Assembly: GCA_947561715.1 (NCBI GenBank)
Contig: OX387198.1
Location: 682,001 to 746,000 of the forward strand
Reading direction: 5' to 3'
DNA length: 64,000 nt
DNA from: Ascidia mentula
Lineage: Eukaryota; Chordata; Ascidiacea; Phlebobranchia; Ascidiidae
Part shown: in pieces, positions 49,432 to 61,990 of the stretch
How the letters are laid out: the number at the start of each line of letters is the position of its first letter
Position numbering within the stretch: position 1 is the first letter of the stretch
The notes under the pieces: generated by a model
Database searches by the model: none
Seen by the model: only the letters and a program-made list of their open reading frames with translations
Told to the model about the DNA's origin: nothing
Translations under genes and position numbers: made by a program

Positions 49432-51933
49432 ATGAAGCAATGGATTGAATCGATCTGGAAGTTTGGAGTAATTTTTACTGTATTTATTCTTCACTGTGAA
49501 GCTTTTTGTGACGATGGAAAGGTAAATACAAGAAAATCAATAGACTATGAAATGAGTTACTTTTGCAATGTTAAATTTGTTCACAGAAAGGTATAGAAAT
49601 TGATTTGCATGGGGAGTCAGACTGGAAATGCATGGGACGAAAGTGGTCGTTAGATGACATCAATAAGACAGAACCTCTTAAAAAGTGTTACTATACCAAT
49701 AGTGCAGTAAGTTCAAGTGTGGTGCTTATACATTTCGGTTGCCAAAGAATAGTTGTAAATTTGTTTTTTACTTGTTTCAGTTGTATGTGTCTATAGGGTA
49801 GATACCAAATATATCCAATAATAGTTACATGTGATTGATTACAGGAGTATTGCTTTATTTTTGTAGTATGGTCATGTGTGCATAGACAAACCAATTGATC
49901 ATCTTTATCCTGAGGACGACATTCCCAATCGGTAATTATGTTTGGGTGATATTCTGTTATGGTGCAGCATAGTGTGCACACTACAAAAGTGTTAATGCTG
50001 TACATAGTCCAAGCAATATATAAGATCATCAATGCCACCGCAATCGTTTTTCAAAAATGGAAAGAAAATGGAACAGGATAAAAATATACACTTAGTTATC
50101 ATGTTTCATAAGGTTCACAGGCTTCGCAGCCAAGGCAATGCAATGCATTACTTCTTAGTTATCCTGCATAAGTTGTAAAGTATTTACTGCCAATATTGAA
50201 GATTTGTGTTGTATTTCAGTGGCCCACACCGTGAAGTTTGGGCTGCATACGGGGAATACAAGTATGTTCCCCCTGGAAGATATGTTCACAATTTGGAGGT
50301 GAAACCATGCTTGCAAACTACACACTGGTTTATCTGATTTTATTAAATCATCTTGACATAGTATGTTCTTGAAGCAATTGCAGCAGAAGACTAAATATTA
50401 TCACTTTCATAGTTATGAAATTATCTTGTAGTATTTAGGAACACTATTTACGTTTTTGCTCATAGTTCTGAGAATCTTATGTATGACGTCAGTCAGGTCA
50501 GTTCCATATAATCCTGAAGCTACACCAACCCCATCATTTAAACTGATGATAACAAAACTTGCCGAAAGATTCTCAGAAATTGTAGTATGTTTATTAAGCA
50601 TGATCATTTGGTAGTGTGTTTTTGCAGCATGGTGGAGTGTTGTTCCTTTATCATCCGTGTGCTCCAACCGAGATGGTGGATAGGTTGAGAACAATTGCTG
50701 AAACTTGCACTTGGAAATATCTTCTTGCAGCCTTTCCCAACCTCACACAAGAATATGTGTGTAAATCTTTATTGTTGTGATTAATCAAAGATACATTAGG
50801 AATATTCAAACATATATTTTCTCAAAAAATGCATTGCATATTTTTATTGGAGTCATTGCCTTGCAGCCGCTGGCAGTGTTGACTTACAGTTGCGTGTACA
50901 AGATGTCACAGATAAATTCCAGCAATATTTCAAGTTGGGTTCGAAGCAAATTTGGAAAAAGCCCAGAACCTGATGTATTCGGTCAGGGAAATTACAACTA
51001 CAGCTTGATTAAACTCTCCTCGAAACCAACCACAGTTGAGGAGGGAAAACTGTTCTGTCCGGCTGTTCCAAAACCTAAACCTTCTTCCACACCCACGCCT
51101 ACTCCCAGGTTTGTGTCCACAACAGCATAATGTGTTAGGTTGCCATGTAAAATTTGAGAGGTAACATATGTAAGTTCATAAACTGCTGATTTTCGACACT
51201 GTGTAATTTTTTTCCTTCTCCACTTCCACTGTTTGCATGGCTTTCAGACATTTTTGTTGTTGCTTGAGTGCAAGTGCTTAACAGAAACCGATTAATGGCC
51301 AAATGGCAAAAATATATTACTGCATTATGTCAGACTGATCTTGTCTAGGCTTTGTGTGTGTGTTATTACTAAAAGGAAAATCATTTGAAATTGTTGATGA
51401 GATTCTCATATTCAGAACTAGAAATCTTCGTTATGTCACAACTTGTATCCTTTGTATAGGACGGATGAGGTATTTTGGGCTGTTGGGTCCCTGGTGTTCT
51501 TATGTGCAGTACTGATGGCTGCTATATGTTACACAAAACTATGGAGATCTCGGCCTGGTTATGATCCATCCGGACCCAAACTGTGGCGTGATGGAAATAG
51601 TCATGAATCTATGAGTGTTGCTGGTGAGAATACCTTGTAGTTAGTCACAAACATAATTTGCATTTCTACATGTTTTCTTCATTAAACTGCTCAAATATAA
51701 AATAAAACTGTGCCTTTTTTGTGGTATTCGGTTTGTTTTCGCCAAAAAAATTGTCTCATTAGAATTTGAATTTATTTCAAGCGCAACTAAATGTTTAAAA
51801 TATATTTCAAGCTGTTGTGAGGAATCTGCCACATATGGTGAAGACCAAAATAAGAAAACCTCATTCGAAACCATCATCAAGCCATTACACTTTGATAGAG
51901 GACAGTATGTCTGCCACTGACGAGGAATTGTGA
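49432..51933 (+). CDS. TP53I13: DUF3105 membrane protein, TP53I13-like
   Basis: Eight exons: 49432-49521, 49587-49706, 49867-49931, 50220-50298, 50628-50756, 50867-51108, 51460-51623, 51812-51933, all in phase, 336 residues. Residues 1-25 are a signal peptide (hydrophobic FGVIFTVFILHC). The central DUF3105 domain has GPHREVWAAYGEYKYVPPGR, VHNLEHGGVLFLYHPC and PLAVLTY, the conserved His/Tyr/Cys block of TP53I13. A Pro/Thr/Ser-rich stalk (KPSSTPTPTP) precedes one membrane helix (VFWAVGSLVFLCAVLMAAI) and a basic cytoplasmic tail. The predicted topology is type I. Reading through the donor at 51624 instead ends at 51640 (301 residues), and an AATAAA at 51701 could serve that shorter form. The molecular function of the family is not established. 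Confidence 0.82.
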
Positions 51934-53213
51934 TTTTATTTATTTTGTTGTGAACGTACTAAAAAAACTAGCAATAATGCAGTGTCGTTTCTGTTTATTG
52001 TGGATTGTTTTTTTGTTGCAGTAGCAATTTATCCACGACCGCAAGCAAATATTATAATGGCAAATATGATTTGTTTGAGCTGCTTGTAATATTTGATGTT
52101 TTTGTTTGTCTTTACTTGGACTCAAATTCTGTGTGGATAGAAATTATAAATGTGGTTCCTCACAGTGGGTCTTAATGCATAGATAACACTTCCACCTTTC
52201 ACATACCTGTTACAATTCCTGTTCTTACTCAGCACAAAAACAATTGTTGATTTTTATGTATTTGTATTTAAATTTACCTCTCTCCTCAATTCCACGAATT
52301 GTTTCAAAGTTTCTTGCCTGAACCAAAGATGTTTTTGATAAATATTTAAAATAATTCTTTATATAAAACTAAATATGTGTGGTTTCTTGTGGAAATGAAG
52401 TTTGAACAAGTATTTTTTTGTGTCGTTTGTTGAATTTGCCCAACATTTTGTGATAGCACTTGACAGTTTACAAGTGGTACACCAGCGTAATGCTCATTCT
52501 TGAACTGATACAATTGTTTTGATGCAGCAGTATGAAAAGTTGTTGGTTTTTTTGTTACATCTTTGCACTTAGTTCTCACTATGTTGCTTGCCCAAGACAG
52601 TAAACTTTCGCAACTAAAAGCTATTGACTGACTGAATAACTCATCTTAATCTGTGTTTTGTGTTTCCAAGTGATTCATTAGTACGTTTAAACGTGTCTCC
52701 TCCAGCTTTTTTGCCCCATTTCAATTTGTTTATTTGTTATTAAAAAAAAACATACTTTTGAGTAAAATCAAAACGGCCACAATGTCAGTCACACTTTGTA
52801 AATGTTTTGCTCATTCTCGTTGAAGTTACCACAGTGTGAAGCAAATATGGTTTGATTTCAGTTTTGTTTTCTTCTACTGTGTTTGCAAATGCTGCAAAAT
52901 GTCGTTAACATTGCAATCTTAGTTTGTGCATCATTTGTTTTGCAATACTTTGCATTAAATACATCAAACTTTGGTGTGTTTGCGAGAAATTGTGAGGTTA
53001 AATAGGCCGATGGTCATTTCGCAGCGATATTTAGTTAAAATCCCAAACATTTCTTTCCTAACAAATTTAAGAAACTAACTATTTAATTTCCTGAACCTTA
53101 AACCTATTTTGAAGCAAATATGTTTATTTGCCAACAAGAAACGCGATTAAATTACAAAGAGCAACAAAAAAGTACACGAATAAGAAAGGGATGTGTGACG
53201 GAACTAACATTAA
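51934..53213. other. Convergent intergenic region TP53I13-like / SLC13
   Basis: AT-rich 3' flanks of both genes. No domain-bearing frame or repeat was recognised. Confidence 0.55.
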
Positions 53214-56200
53214 TTATGACGTATAATTTAAACATGGCGGAACAATGGCAGGCGCATGTGCAACAGAATGAGCCCATAGTGGGAAAATGTCCAAGCCAAA
53301 GTAAGCTACTCCGTAAGTGTTGATGAAAACTGTTATAACAGCTACGCCAGCTATATTCAAAATCCATCCCGCCTTGATCTGCAATGACACGAAAATGGTC
53401 AATGTACAATGGTTACAATGTACAATGGTTCACTTTTATTTTAGTGGCAGTCTAGATATCCACAACTTTGCCGTGTACTTTAAAACTAGGCAAACCCTTC
53501 AAAGTTACCATAGCTTTTTTATCTGTGTATTCGTAAGAATTGAGTTTCTAAACCAACTGAGACTACCTCAAAAACAACAAAAATCAAACTGATTCTGCAA
53601 AAAAAATTGTGGAATTTTAGATAATATGTGATTTTTTACCATGTCGATGACTTTTAGATGTCCATATGAAAATGCGATGGCGTTCGACGGCGCAGACACG
53701 GGCAACATAAACGCCATTGATGACGCAAGCACAGGGGGGAACATCAAGTAGATGGGGTGGATTTTCAAGGTCACCGCCTGAATGAGGAACAATTTGTAAA
53801 AGTTAAACCGATGTTGGGAAATAATAAATTTGGAAATTACACCAAATATTACCAACTATTGAACAAGTTATGTTGTCGTACTAAATATGTGCAATAAATA
53901 CGCAGTGCATGCGCTTATTTCATTATTTTAAACCCTATTTTTCCGATCCAACTTTTTAACTTCCATTTTGAATGGAATTCTTTTGGAGTGAATACTTTTT
54001 CCTCATTAAATTTTTTAGCTTAGATTTTTAAATCACCAGGCTGTTATGATTGTTTTTGTGCAAAAGACTGAAAACCACTATTATCAACAGTATTTTTCCA
54101 AACACTATAATTTAAACAACACCTTACCAGTTGCGCAAGTATTGGTGTGAATATGGATGCCGTGGCGGTGTTGTTGGACACTTGTGTGAATAGGCATACG
54201 ACGATCGTGCACATCAAACAGATCAACCACTCATCTATGGATTCGTCGAACGCCAACAATTCCCCCATCCATACCGAAAAACCCGACGCCTGGTAGAAAT
54301 GTATTGAATGCTTGGTTGGGATATTTCTATTATTTTCGGTTTTCGATTTACAAACTGGCAAAACAACGACACCGAAAACTGCCGGAATCGATAATAATAA
54401 TAAGTAATACGCCTTATGTCGACACAGTGCGCACTATTGTCTGTGTTTTCGGTTACCATTGTTATGTTAAAACAGAATGTAGATTTTACCATTGAGCCAT
54501 CAGCAAGAGCGTATCCTCCTGCAAATAGAAACAAGATGTCCCATGGAAACATTCGATGAACCGTTTTCCAATCCAATATTGCAGGAACCGGTTTCTTAAT
54601 TTCTAAAGCATAAATAAGACAATGATTAAATCACGGCATTTAAGTCATCTGAATGTATTTTGGACAACGTTTAGATTTTAATTAAAATATTGGAGAATAT
54701 TTTACAAACAGTGCTGAGTGATAAAGTTGATTGAATTCGTCAAGTTTAAATGTTAGATAAGTTTTCAAGAAAAACTTTGTGTAAAACATTCGTTTTATTT
54801 AAAGAGCACCTTTTGTATAGGGCAAATGTCATTCAAAACAGAAACTTAAATGTAATAAAATAGTATAGGCAATATGTCCCCTCGTATGATGCTAGAGCAC
54901 AATTACGAAACGAACGTGCTCCGCATAACGAGTAAACGTACAGAAACTGATTCGCTTATTGTCGGAATTAAGTGCTTCGAGATTACAACACCTCTATTGT
55001 TTTAGAGGTACCTGACTTATCCTTGCTGTCAATCAAACTCGGCTTTTTGCTTGGGAGAATGAACAACATGAAAGACATTGTGACGGCAACAGTACCGTCT
55101 GTGACGTAACCATCGGGAAATAGGATTGCCCACCCAGGCATGAATCCGGGTTCGCGAAAGAACCAGAGAAGGGTTGCGACAATAAAAACCACCAACACCG
55201 ACACTTCACCCCACCTAGCGGCAAAATAAATATTCATTTATTTAAAAGAAAGTACACTCTTGATAAAATCATAATAAAAATGTTTATTTCAAAACAAGGA
55301 CGAGTAATATGAAAAAATAAAACAAAGCCACTTTAAATTGAAGAAAGTCTTTTCATAATTAGCACGGAATAGTCGCAACATATTTAATTACAAAAAATGT
55401 CTGTTTACCCCATTCTCCCATATACATACTAACCTGATCGTTCCAAGGTTATCATACTCCTTTCTAATCACTTGCATCGCCGCTCGTTCACTCGCAGTAG
55501 AATTCCCTTTCTTTCCCAACCTCATCATTTCCCGCCAACTTAACAAGACAAGGTCACACTGATTGGAGACGAAGTCAAATAGTTATCATGGTAATAACAT
55601 AACAAACACGTAATCCTATAATCCTGATAGTATGTGTATTTATAACTTTACCAAAACTTATCAGTATTGCCGAAACGTTTTTCAAATCAGTAAACATGAC
55701 ATGTTTTTAGATATATGGTTCAGAAATATCTTTGTCCACAGAATTATGATTGAATTTGTTGTTAGTGTTTCGTAACTTACCTAAATCCGAAGAAAAACCA
55801 ACAGAGCCAAACGTAGGCTATTACTAAAGTAACAACCGCTCCAGGGAGGGCGTAGATTATCCAATGCCCAAACGACAACGGCATATCAGAATCGGGAAAT
55901 GCCCTTCAAAATAAACGTATGGTTTTATTGCCATCTACATATGTAATCCTATAAACACAACGTTTGGAGCATCGTTGCAGTTGATCCACAACTAGATTCA
56001 CACCCACCGAGATGGGTTTCAAAAACATAATGAAATTTACCATAAAATATTTTTGTACATGATAATTGTTTACTTGTGAAATAAGCAGACACAACATATC
56101 CCAGCAAGATCTCAACTAAATCTTTATATTGAGTAGTTGCAACATTTATTGCCGTGAAAATCAGGTATATTCCAAACTATTCTTACTCCGCATAATGCGC

Positions 56201-59200
56201 CGCCAGCACCAGGTTTGGAGCGGACCCAGTGACAGTGGAAGTTCCTCCAATGCTTGAAGCGATAGGTACACATAGGGTAATCCCCTTAGTCAAGAGTTCT
56301 ATACGTCTACGTTCAGCTTGTTCATATTCTTCAAACGACTGAAGAGAAAATATAAATTCAGGCCCGACTTTCCCACAGACACAATTTGTAAATTGACACA
56401 AATGCCGCTCGGGGGTGTTTGGTGCACTGACGTCATACTTAAATCAATAGTTTCCGAACACACAGGTTCAGAATAAGGTATTTCGTTAGCCAAAAATAGA
56501 TTTTAGTTAAATTTGTGTAGAAAACGTCTAGAAATTGTCGGGTTTATCTTGTAAATTAAAGAGTTTTGGAACCAGAATGCACTTATCACTTAAGTCATTG
56601 GAGAAAAAAAATCACATATGACTTCAACATGTGCATAGTCACTGTTACATTATGAATTATAGACTACAATATTTAACCGATTGCAAGCCGCCGTCGAATG
56701 TCACCCGCATAAACGGTTAGGTTAAAAAAAGTTTATAAGTCGCGGCTCAGAATCGAGAAATACGGTACAACGTACGTCGATGGTTGGAGTTTCCGAATTT
56801 TCCTTGTCTGAAGAGCTTTCGGTGAAAACGCTTGGTTCGGTTGACAAGTCGTCAACATTCATCTGAAGATCGTGATGTTTTAATGACAACATATGGGTTG
56901 CGAGTGACGTCATACAAATGACGCGTTGCAAATTATCACGAAACATCGTTTAAATTAAATGAGTTTACAATCCACTTTCGGTGCCAAATCTACTAACGCG
57001 CTCCGTATACAGGGACGGTCCTTTACGCACATTTGATCGATTTAACAAAATCGGGCCCGCTTTTTTGCATGTATGTAATGTAGTGTACGTGATAAGGAAT
57101 CTGTTCCAAGTGTGTGTGGGAAGCTGAATTTTTAGGTTTGTTTATACAATATACTACATTCACATCTATATTAAAAATGGTTTCAAGAACTTGTCGTTAT
57201 TTTCCAAGGGTTGCCGAGCAAACGAGCTACACCACTATTGTAAAGCTATATCGAGTTGGTTTGTGACGTAACAAACCTCGAATGTTTCGTTGTCATAGAA
57301 TGAAGTCGAATGAATAAACTTCCCTGGAAGTTCTTTTTCCATGGAATCAGATTCAGATTTTCTGTTAAATTCATTTCTGAGCTGAAAAAAAAACATAATA
57401 TATTATTTAAATAAAAAAAAAATGATATTATAAGCATACTGGATCCATGCTTGAATCAAGCTACCCGTGAAGGCTGTGGACAGATAACCGCATCGGAGTC
57501 TCAGCTCTACAGAAGCTTAATATCAGAAAAATGTATTTCGCATATAAAGGTGGCATTTAGAAGCAACATAAGAAACGGAGATGGTCCTGTAGACAACGCG
57601 ACTACACAACAGGTCGATTTGAACACTTGCAAAATGAGTCGGAACATATTGTTGCTGACACTCCCAGGCGTAATATTCAATAAACTCAAAGCTCCTCTGG
57701 CAAAGCTTATATTTATTCCGTCTACGTTTCAGTCCTTATCCAACCGACCTACATTTTGCATCGATAATTAAGTTTTACCGGAAGAGTTTTGAATTTGTTA
57801 CATAATCTTGTGTTCTTTATCCAATATTAAGCAACAACTCCTTACTTCCTGGAAGTTCCTTTCCGCATCAGCTCTGAGTTCATCGAACACAGCTTCCACG
57901 ATAGGAAGCATCATAGCTGTGGTGGCGGTGGAGCTGATCCACATGGAGAGGAAGAATGTGATCGACATGAACCCGAACAACAACCTGGTTACGAAACGTG
58001 TGAAGCGAAAGTTGGGTTGAATAAGGTGGTATGGATTGTTAAGACTGCATATGTTTATTTCAAAACAAATAAAAAGAAGTTATGTTTTTATCTCAATATT
58101 AAAAGTGTTAGTGTAGGTTTGAGCGAATACTGAAGAGAAAGATGTAATTTTTGTTCTTGTTTCATATAGAAATTTTAGTTAAACGTCGCCTACAATTTTT
58201 TCAATTGTTTCAATAGTTGTCATGAAAGTTTGTTGAGAAGAAATCCACTCAAAAATTGAGTGCGACTCACGATCTTGGTTTCGCTCCCACGATCAGGAGA
58301 ATGCGAAGAGCCGTCCTCTTATGGAGTCCTGTGTCCTCCACCGCGATGGCGATGAGAATTCCTCCGACGAGGAGCCAACTGCTATCCCGGAAGAAGGAGG
58401 AGCTGATCTCTGCTCCCGTCATTATCCCACTCATCGGGAAGATGATGAGAGGAATAAAAGATGTCACAGCAAGAGGGATGACTTCCGCGACCCAGTAAAT
58501 TGCCATGAGGAGGATCGTGTAGCCGCATACTGCCTCCTAGTGGCAAAAGTTCGGAAATTTTGACAGTTAATTTGTAAGAGCGAAAAAAGGATATCACGAC
58601 AATGTTTGAAGTCGGTTAACGAATGCAGGTTGGCAACAAATAACAAACACGCTTCCTGTTATGATCAATATGGACCCAATAATATGAGTTATGTGAGTTG
58701 TAGTCAGATGTCCTCACCAACTTGCATTCGAGAGTACACCAAGCTGCACTTATGTGACGATACGAGGTCGATACAGTGGTCATCTGTCTGCAGCTCACAT
58801 ATGGCTTCTTATTGTTAGAAGTTTGGATCAAGTGCAACAGAATTGTTCAAGTGCATTCGAAAGTTTAAACCACAGTGAATGTTACATGCCCATATATCGT
58901 ATGCAGGCCCTTATATCGTATGCAGGCCCTTATATCGTATGCAGGCCAATGTATCGTATGCAGTCCCATGTATCGTATGCAGGCCCATATATCGTTTGCA
59001 GGCCCTTATATCGTATGCAGGCCCTTATATCGTATGCAGGCCCATATATCGTATGCAGGCCCATATATCGTATGCAGGCCCTTATATCGTATGCAGGCCA
59101 ATGTATCGTATGCAGGCCCATATATTGTATGCAGGCCCTTATTTACACCTTCGGCAAACTCAAGTTGGCATTTTGCACACGGTGTTGTTTCGTATTTTGT

Positions 59201-60002
59201 GGCCGATTGTAATAAAGACCACCCTGATGCATTGCCCAGTGTTCTGCGAGATATTCACACAAGAAAACATAACCAAGGTTGTTGACGTACACGACCAACC
59301 GCTGACACATCGAACACCGCAACATTCTTAACAGCGTTCACACGGGGACGACCACTGGATTCCAACCCTTGCCACGTCTGTCAACAACTGGTCAGAAAAC
59401 GTCGAAGCCAGTAAACATATGAGAGGTGATATACAAGCTTGTCTGCTCCCCTCACAAACATGTTTCACATTCCGAAGTTATGACGAACAGCGAGTCATAA
59501 TCGGTTTGCGCGACACCGGTGTTATCTACCGGTTACATTATTATGAAATGTTTTGTGATTTGAAATTTGGGTAAATATACAATTGACAAAGAGGACATTT
59601 CGAATTTCGCATTTACAAATATTTTGCCATTTAAAGGTGGTAATGCAAAATTGCATTTTATTTATTTCGGTCACTGAACGCAGAATAGCCCCATCCGCAG
59701 ACAAGTGCCGTTATAATGAGACATCGCAACGTTTGGTAAATACGGCTTTTTCTACGAAACGCAAAATTAAATAAATGCAAGACCAGCGGTAATTTGCGTA
59801 AAATAACATTTAGTGATGAAAATCACACGAACCGTTATTTAAAACACAATAGTTTGGGAATTACGTTTATTTATCATATTTTTTGCAAACTTACCTTTGT
59901 GGGGATGACTAAGGGGATCGGTAATAAGATGAGCGGAGGTAAAATTACCGACAATGTTCCACGGAACGCCCAAATCTTACGGAGGAGAAGCGGTGGAGTC
60001 AT
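53214..60002 (-). CDS. SLC13A: SLC13 family sodium/di- and tricarboxylate cotransporter
   Basis: Thirteen exons, high to low: 59895-60002, 58271-58536, 57846-57984, 57277-57381, 56776-56862, 56187-56338, 55781-55903, 55434-55538, 55012-55214, 54490-54602, 54128-54289, 53640-53777, 53214-53378. All are in phase and give 621 residues (human members 560-600). Family blocks in order: LILLPIPLVIPTK, AIYWVAEVIPLAVTS, LLVGGILIAIAVE then LHKR, WISSTATTAMMLP, ASIGGTSTVTGSAPN, PGFMPGWA, WDILFLFAGGYALA, NNTATASIFTPI, AFMLPVSAPSNAI then FSYGHLKVIDM. About 11 membrane segments are expected. The exons at 57277-57381 and 56776-56862 encode a polar, acidic loop. The role is Na+-coupled uptake of succinate or citrate-like anions at the plasma membrane. 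Both SNT-type motifs are altered (SST and NNT). The exact paralogue (A2, A3 or A5) cannot be assigned. Confidence 0.93.
58537..59894. other. First intron of the SLC13 gene
   Basis: A 1.36 kb intron between the first two coding exons. It carries the 19 bp tandem array (58888-59134). The open frames over the array are repeat artefacts. Confidence 0.7.
58888..59134 (+). repeat. 13-copy 19 bp tandem array
   Basis: Thirteen complete units of GCCCWTATATCGTATGCAG run head to tail, plus a partial unit. Variants (CCCATA, CCCTTA, CCAATG, CCCATG) recur in a partly ordered pattern. Because 19 is not a multiple of three and the unit has no stop, all three plus-strand frames stay open and encode the same 19-residue repeat, as does one minus frame. 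It is a minisatellite inside an SLC13 intron, not a gene and not a CRISPR array (no spacers). Confidence 0.95.
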
Positions 60003-61990
60003 GTTCGACACAAAGAAGATTTCTATATATTAAAAACTGTAAAAAGAATTTGTGAAATTGCATCAATTAGAAGATATTTGAATACAACATGAAATATACC
60101 GCATGGCTAAAGTTTTGCTTAATGTCGATATACTTCACAATATCTCGAAATAATTGCCGATAACTTACGTAGATTAAAACGTGAGATATGTGCTTTAGAC
60201 GATTCAAAACATCTAGTAATGGAGACATGTAAAACATGCGGTTTTAACCGGGTAAACGTTTATATTGTTGTTATGCGTAGCGCATACAACTCCATACTTT
60301 TCTACCAATTGCCAACGCAGATTTAACATAGCAATTTCCAAGAATTTCTCTTTTGACAGGAAATCACCAAAGATTTTATTAAACTGATTCTGTATTTTCC
60401 TTCAATACAACCCAACTTCCCCTGAAGATAAAATAGTAGTAATTTCTTGTACAAAAAATTTAATAAAAAACTTTTCAAATCATTCTTTAGTTATGTCAAA
60501 TGATCTGCTCGGTTTCGCGTTAAAAACGAACCTTATGCACTTCCTAAAAGCGTTTAAAAACGCGCAAATTCGTAATTAGAACACAGGTCAACCCAACTCC
60601 CAACCATCGGCTGCATCAAGTGTGATATGAACCTCAATGGTGCAAGTAGCTCATAATATACCCCTTATTCTGGTGGGAACAACATTAGGAATTCGAAATT
60701 GATGTTTGTGTTTCTCTTTATTACGTCACAAACCGAACGTGTTGACGCGATCCACGCGCTAGGGGGGGACAAGGGGGGGGGGGGGGGAGGGTGATATCGA
60801 ACAGACATGAACTTTCTTAAACTTTATGTTTACATTCCACATTCGCGCCAGGTTAGCCTGCTGAGTCATCAACTGCTGACGTTGTGTTTACGATTTACGG
60901 TCAGATTTTGACGCGAAAAGTTCATCCTAACTGGTTGCAGAGCAAGGTTTGGGTAAAAACCATGCACAGCACTGCAGTTTGCTGCTTGGGAGACGATGGA
61001 CGTAACATTTTCAAAACCTTGATGTAAAACAGATCAACTAACACCGAAACTTTGCAGCCCGCCAAGAACATAATTCCCAACTTTGCAAACTGAGCCAGAA
61101 ATAGAGCATTGCAGAAGTTTGTGAAAGTGTGTTTAGTCTCTTCAAATACCGTTTTTATAGAAATCTTAACCATGGGATAATAAACTGACTGAAGTTACAT
61201 TTTGCTTGTTTTCTGGTGTTTGCGAAAATATGTAAGACTAACACACACACACTCACTTTTTCAAGAAACATTGCAGATTCACAATAATGATAACATGCAC
61301 ACAAATTTCACTGTATTTTGATGCAAACTTACTTAATATAATAGTTGTTGCAAATTCACTAAAAAATATCACAATGGTAAATCGTACAAAAGGAAAATCA
61401 CAAGAAAATGGCAAAAATGTTATGTAGTCTTATAAAAACTCCAACACAAAGAAAATGATTTCAGCACAATTATGATCATATCTTGGTTAAATACTTGCAG
61501 TCTCGGTAACATTTCGTTTTTTATTTGGCCACAAAATTGTACCGGATTTACAAAAATAATCACAATGTTTCTTTCAAGTGATAAACAATTATTATAACAT
61601 GATGTAAATAAAATATTCTAGACCACAATGACAGCAGTAGTACAAAAGAAATAAGTATTAAAAATGCAGCTTAGTGAATGGCGCACACATAAATTCCCTA
61701 TGTATTTTAAACAGTTATAGATTGAACATACGTTGAACTTACTAAACATATGTAATGATTCTTGAGACTACAAACACTTGTTCATCACCTCTTTTTTACA
61801 AATTACCAAATTTCAGATAAGAAATTTGATTTTTCTATCAGCAGCAGCAGACTAAAAGACTATGCATACATGGAAGATTAAAAACATGCTTGGAAGTTCA
61901 AAAAATGCATGAAATTTAAGAGAACATTCTTGAAAGTGACCCAAAATTGAAAGAATGCAGTTTGTGTAAATATGTAAACGTTCAATGCAG
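60003..61990. other. Intergenic SLC13 upstream / SH3BGRL 3' side
   Basis: It contains the SLC13 5' flank, a poly-G tract at 60762-60791 and AT-rich sequence that probably includes the SH3BGRL 3' untranslated region. An 83-codon minus frame at 60922-61173 has no recognisable domain. Confidence 0.5.
60762..60791 (+). repeat. G-rich tract
   Basis: Seven G, then ACAA, then an uninterrupted run of 15 G and AGGG. It could form a G-quadruplex, and homopolymer length here is prone to assembly error. Confidence 0.9.

Noticed and set aside
58888..59134. CRISPR-like array
   Set aside because: Units are directly contiguous with no spacers, and the genome is eukaryotic.
58754..59331. Three plus-strand frames of 136-152 codons encoding a repeated peptide
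   Set aside because: They are artefacts of the 19 bp tandem array, which is open in every plus frame and lies in an SLC13 intron.
60922..61173. 83-codon minus-strand frame
   Set aside because: No recognisable family, weak context, and it lies in the probable 3' region of SH3BGRL.
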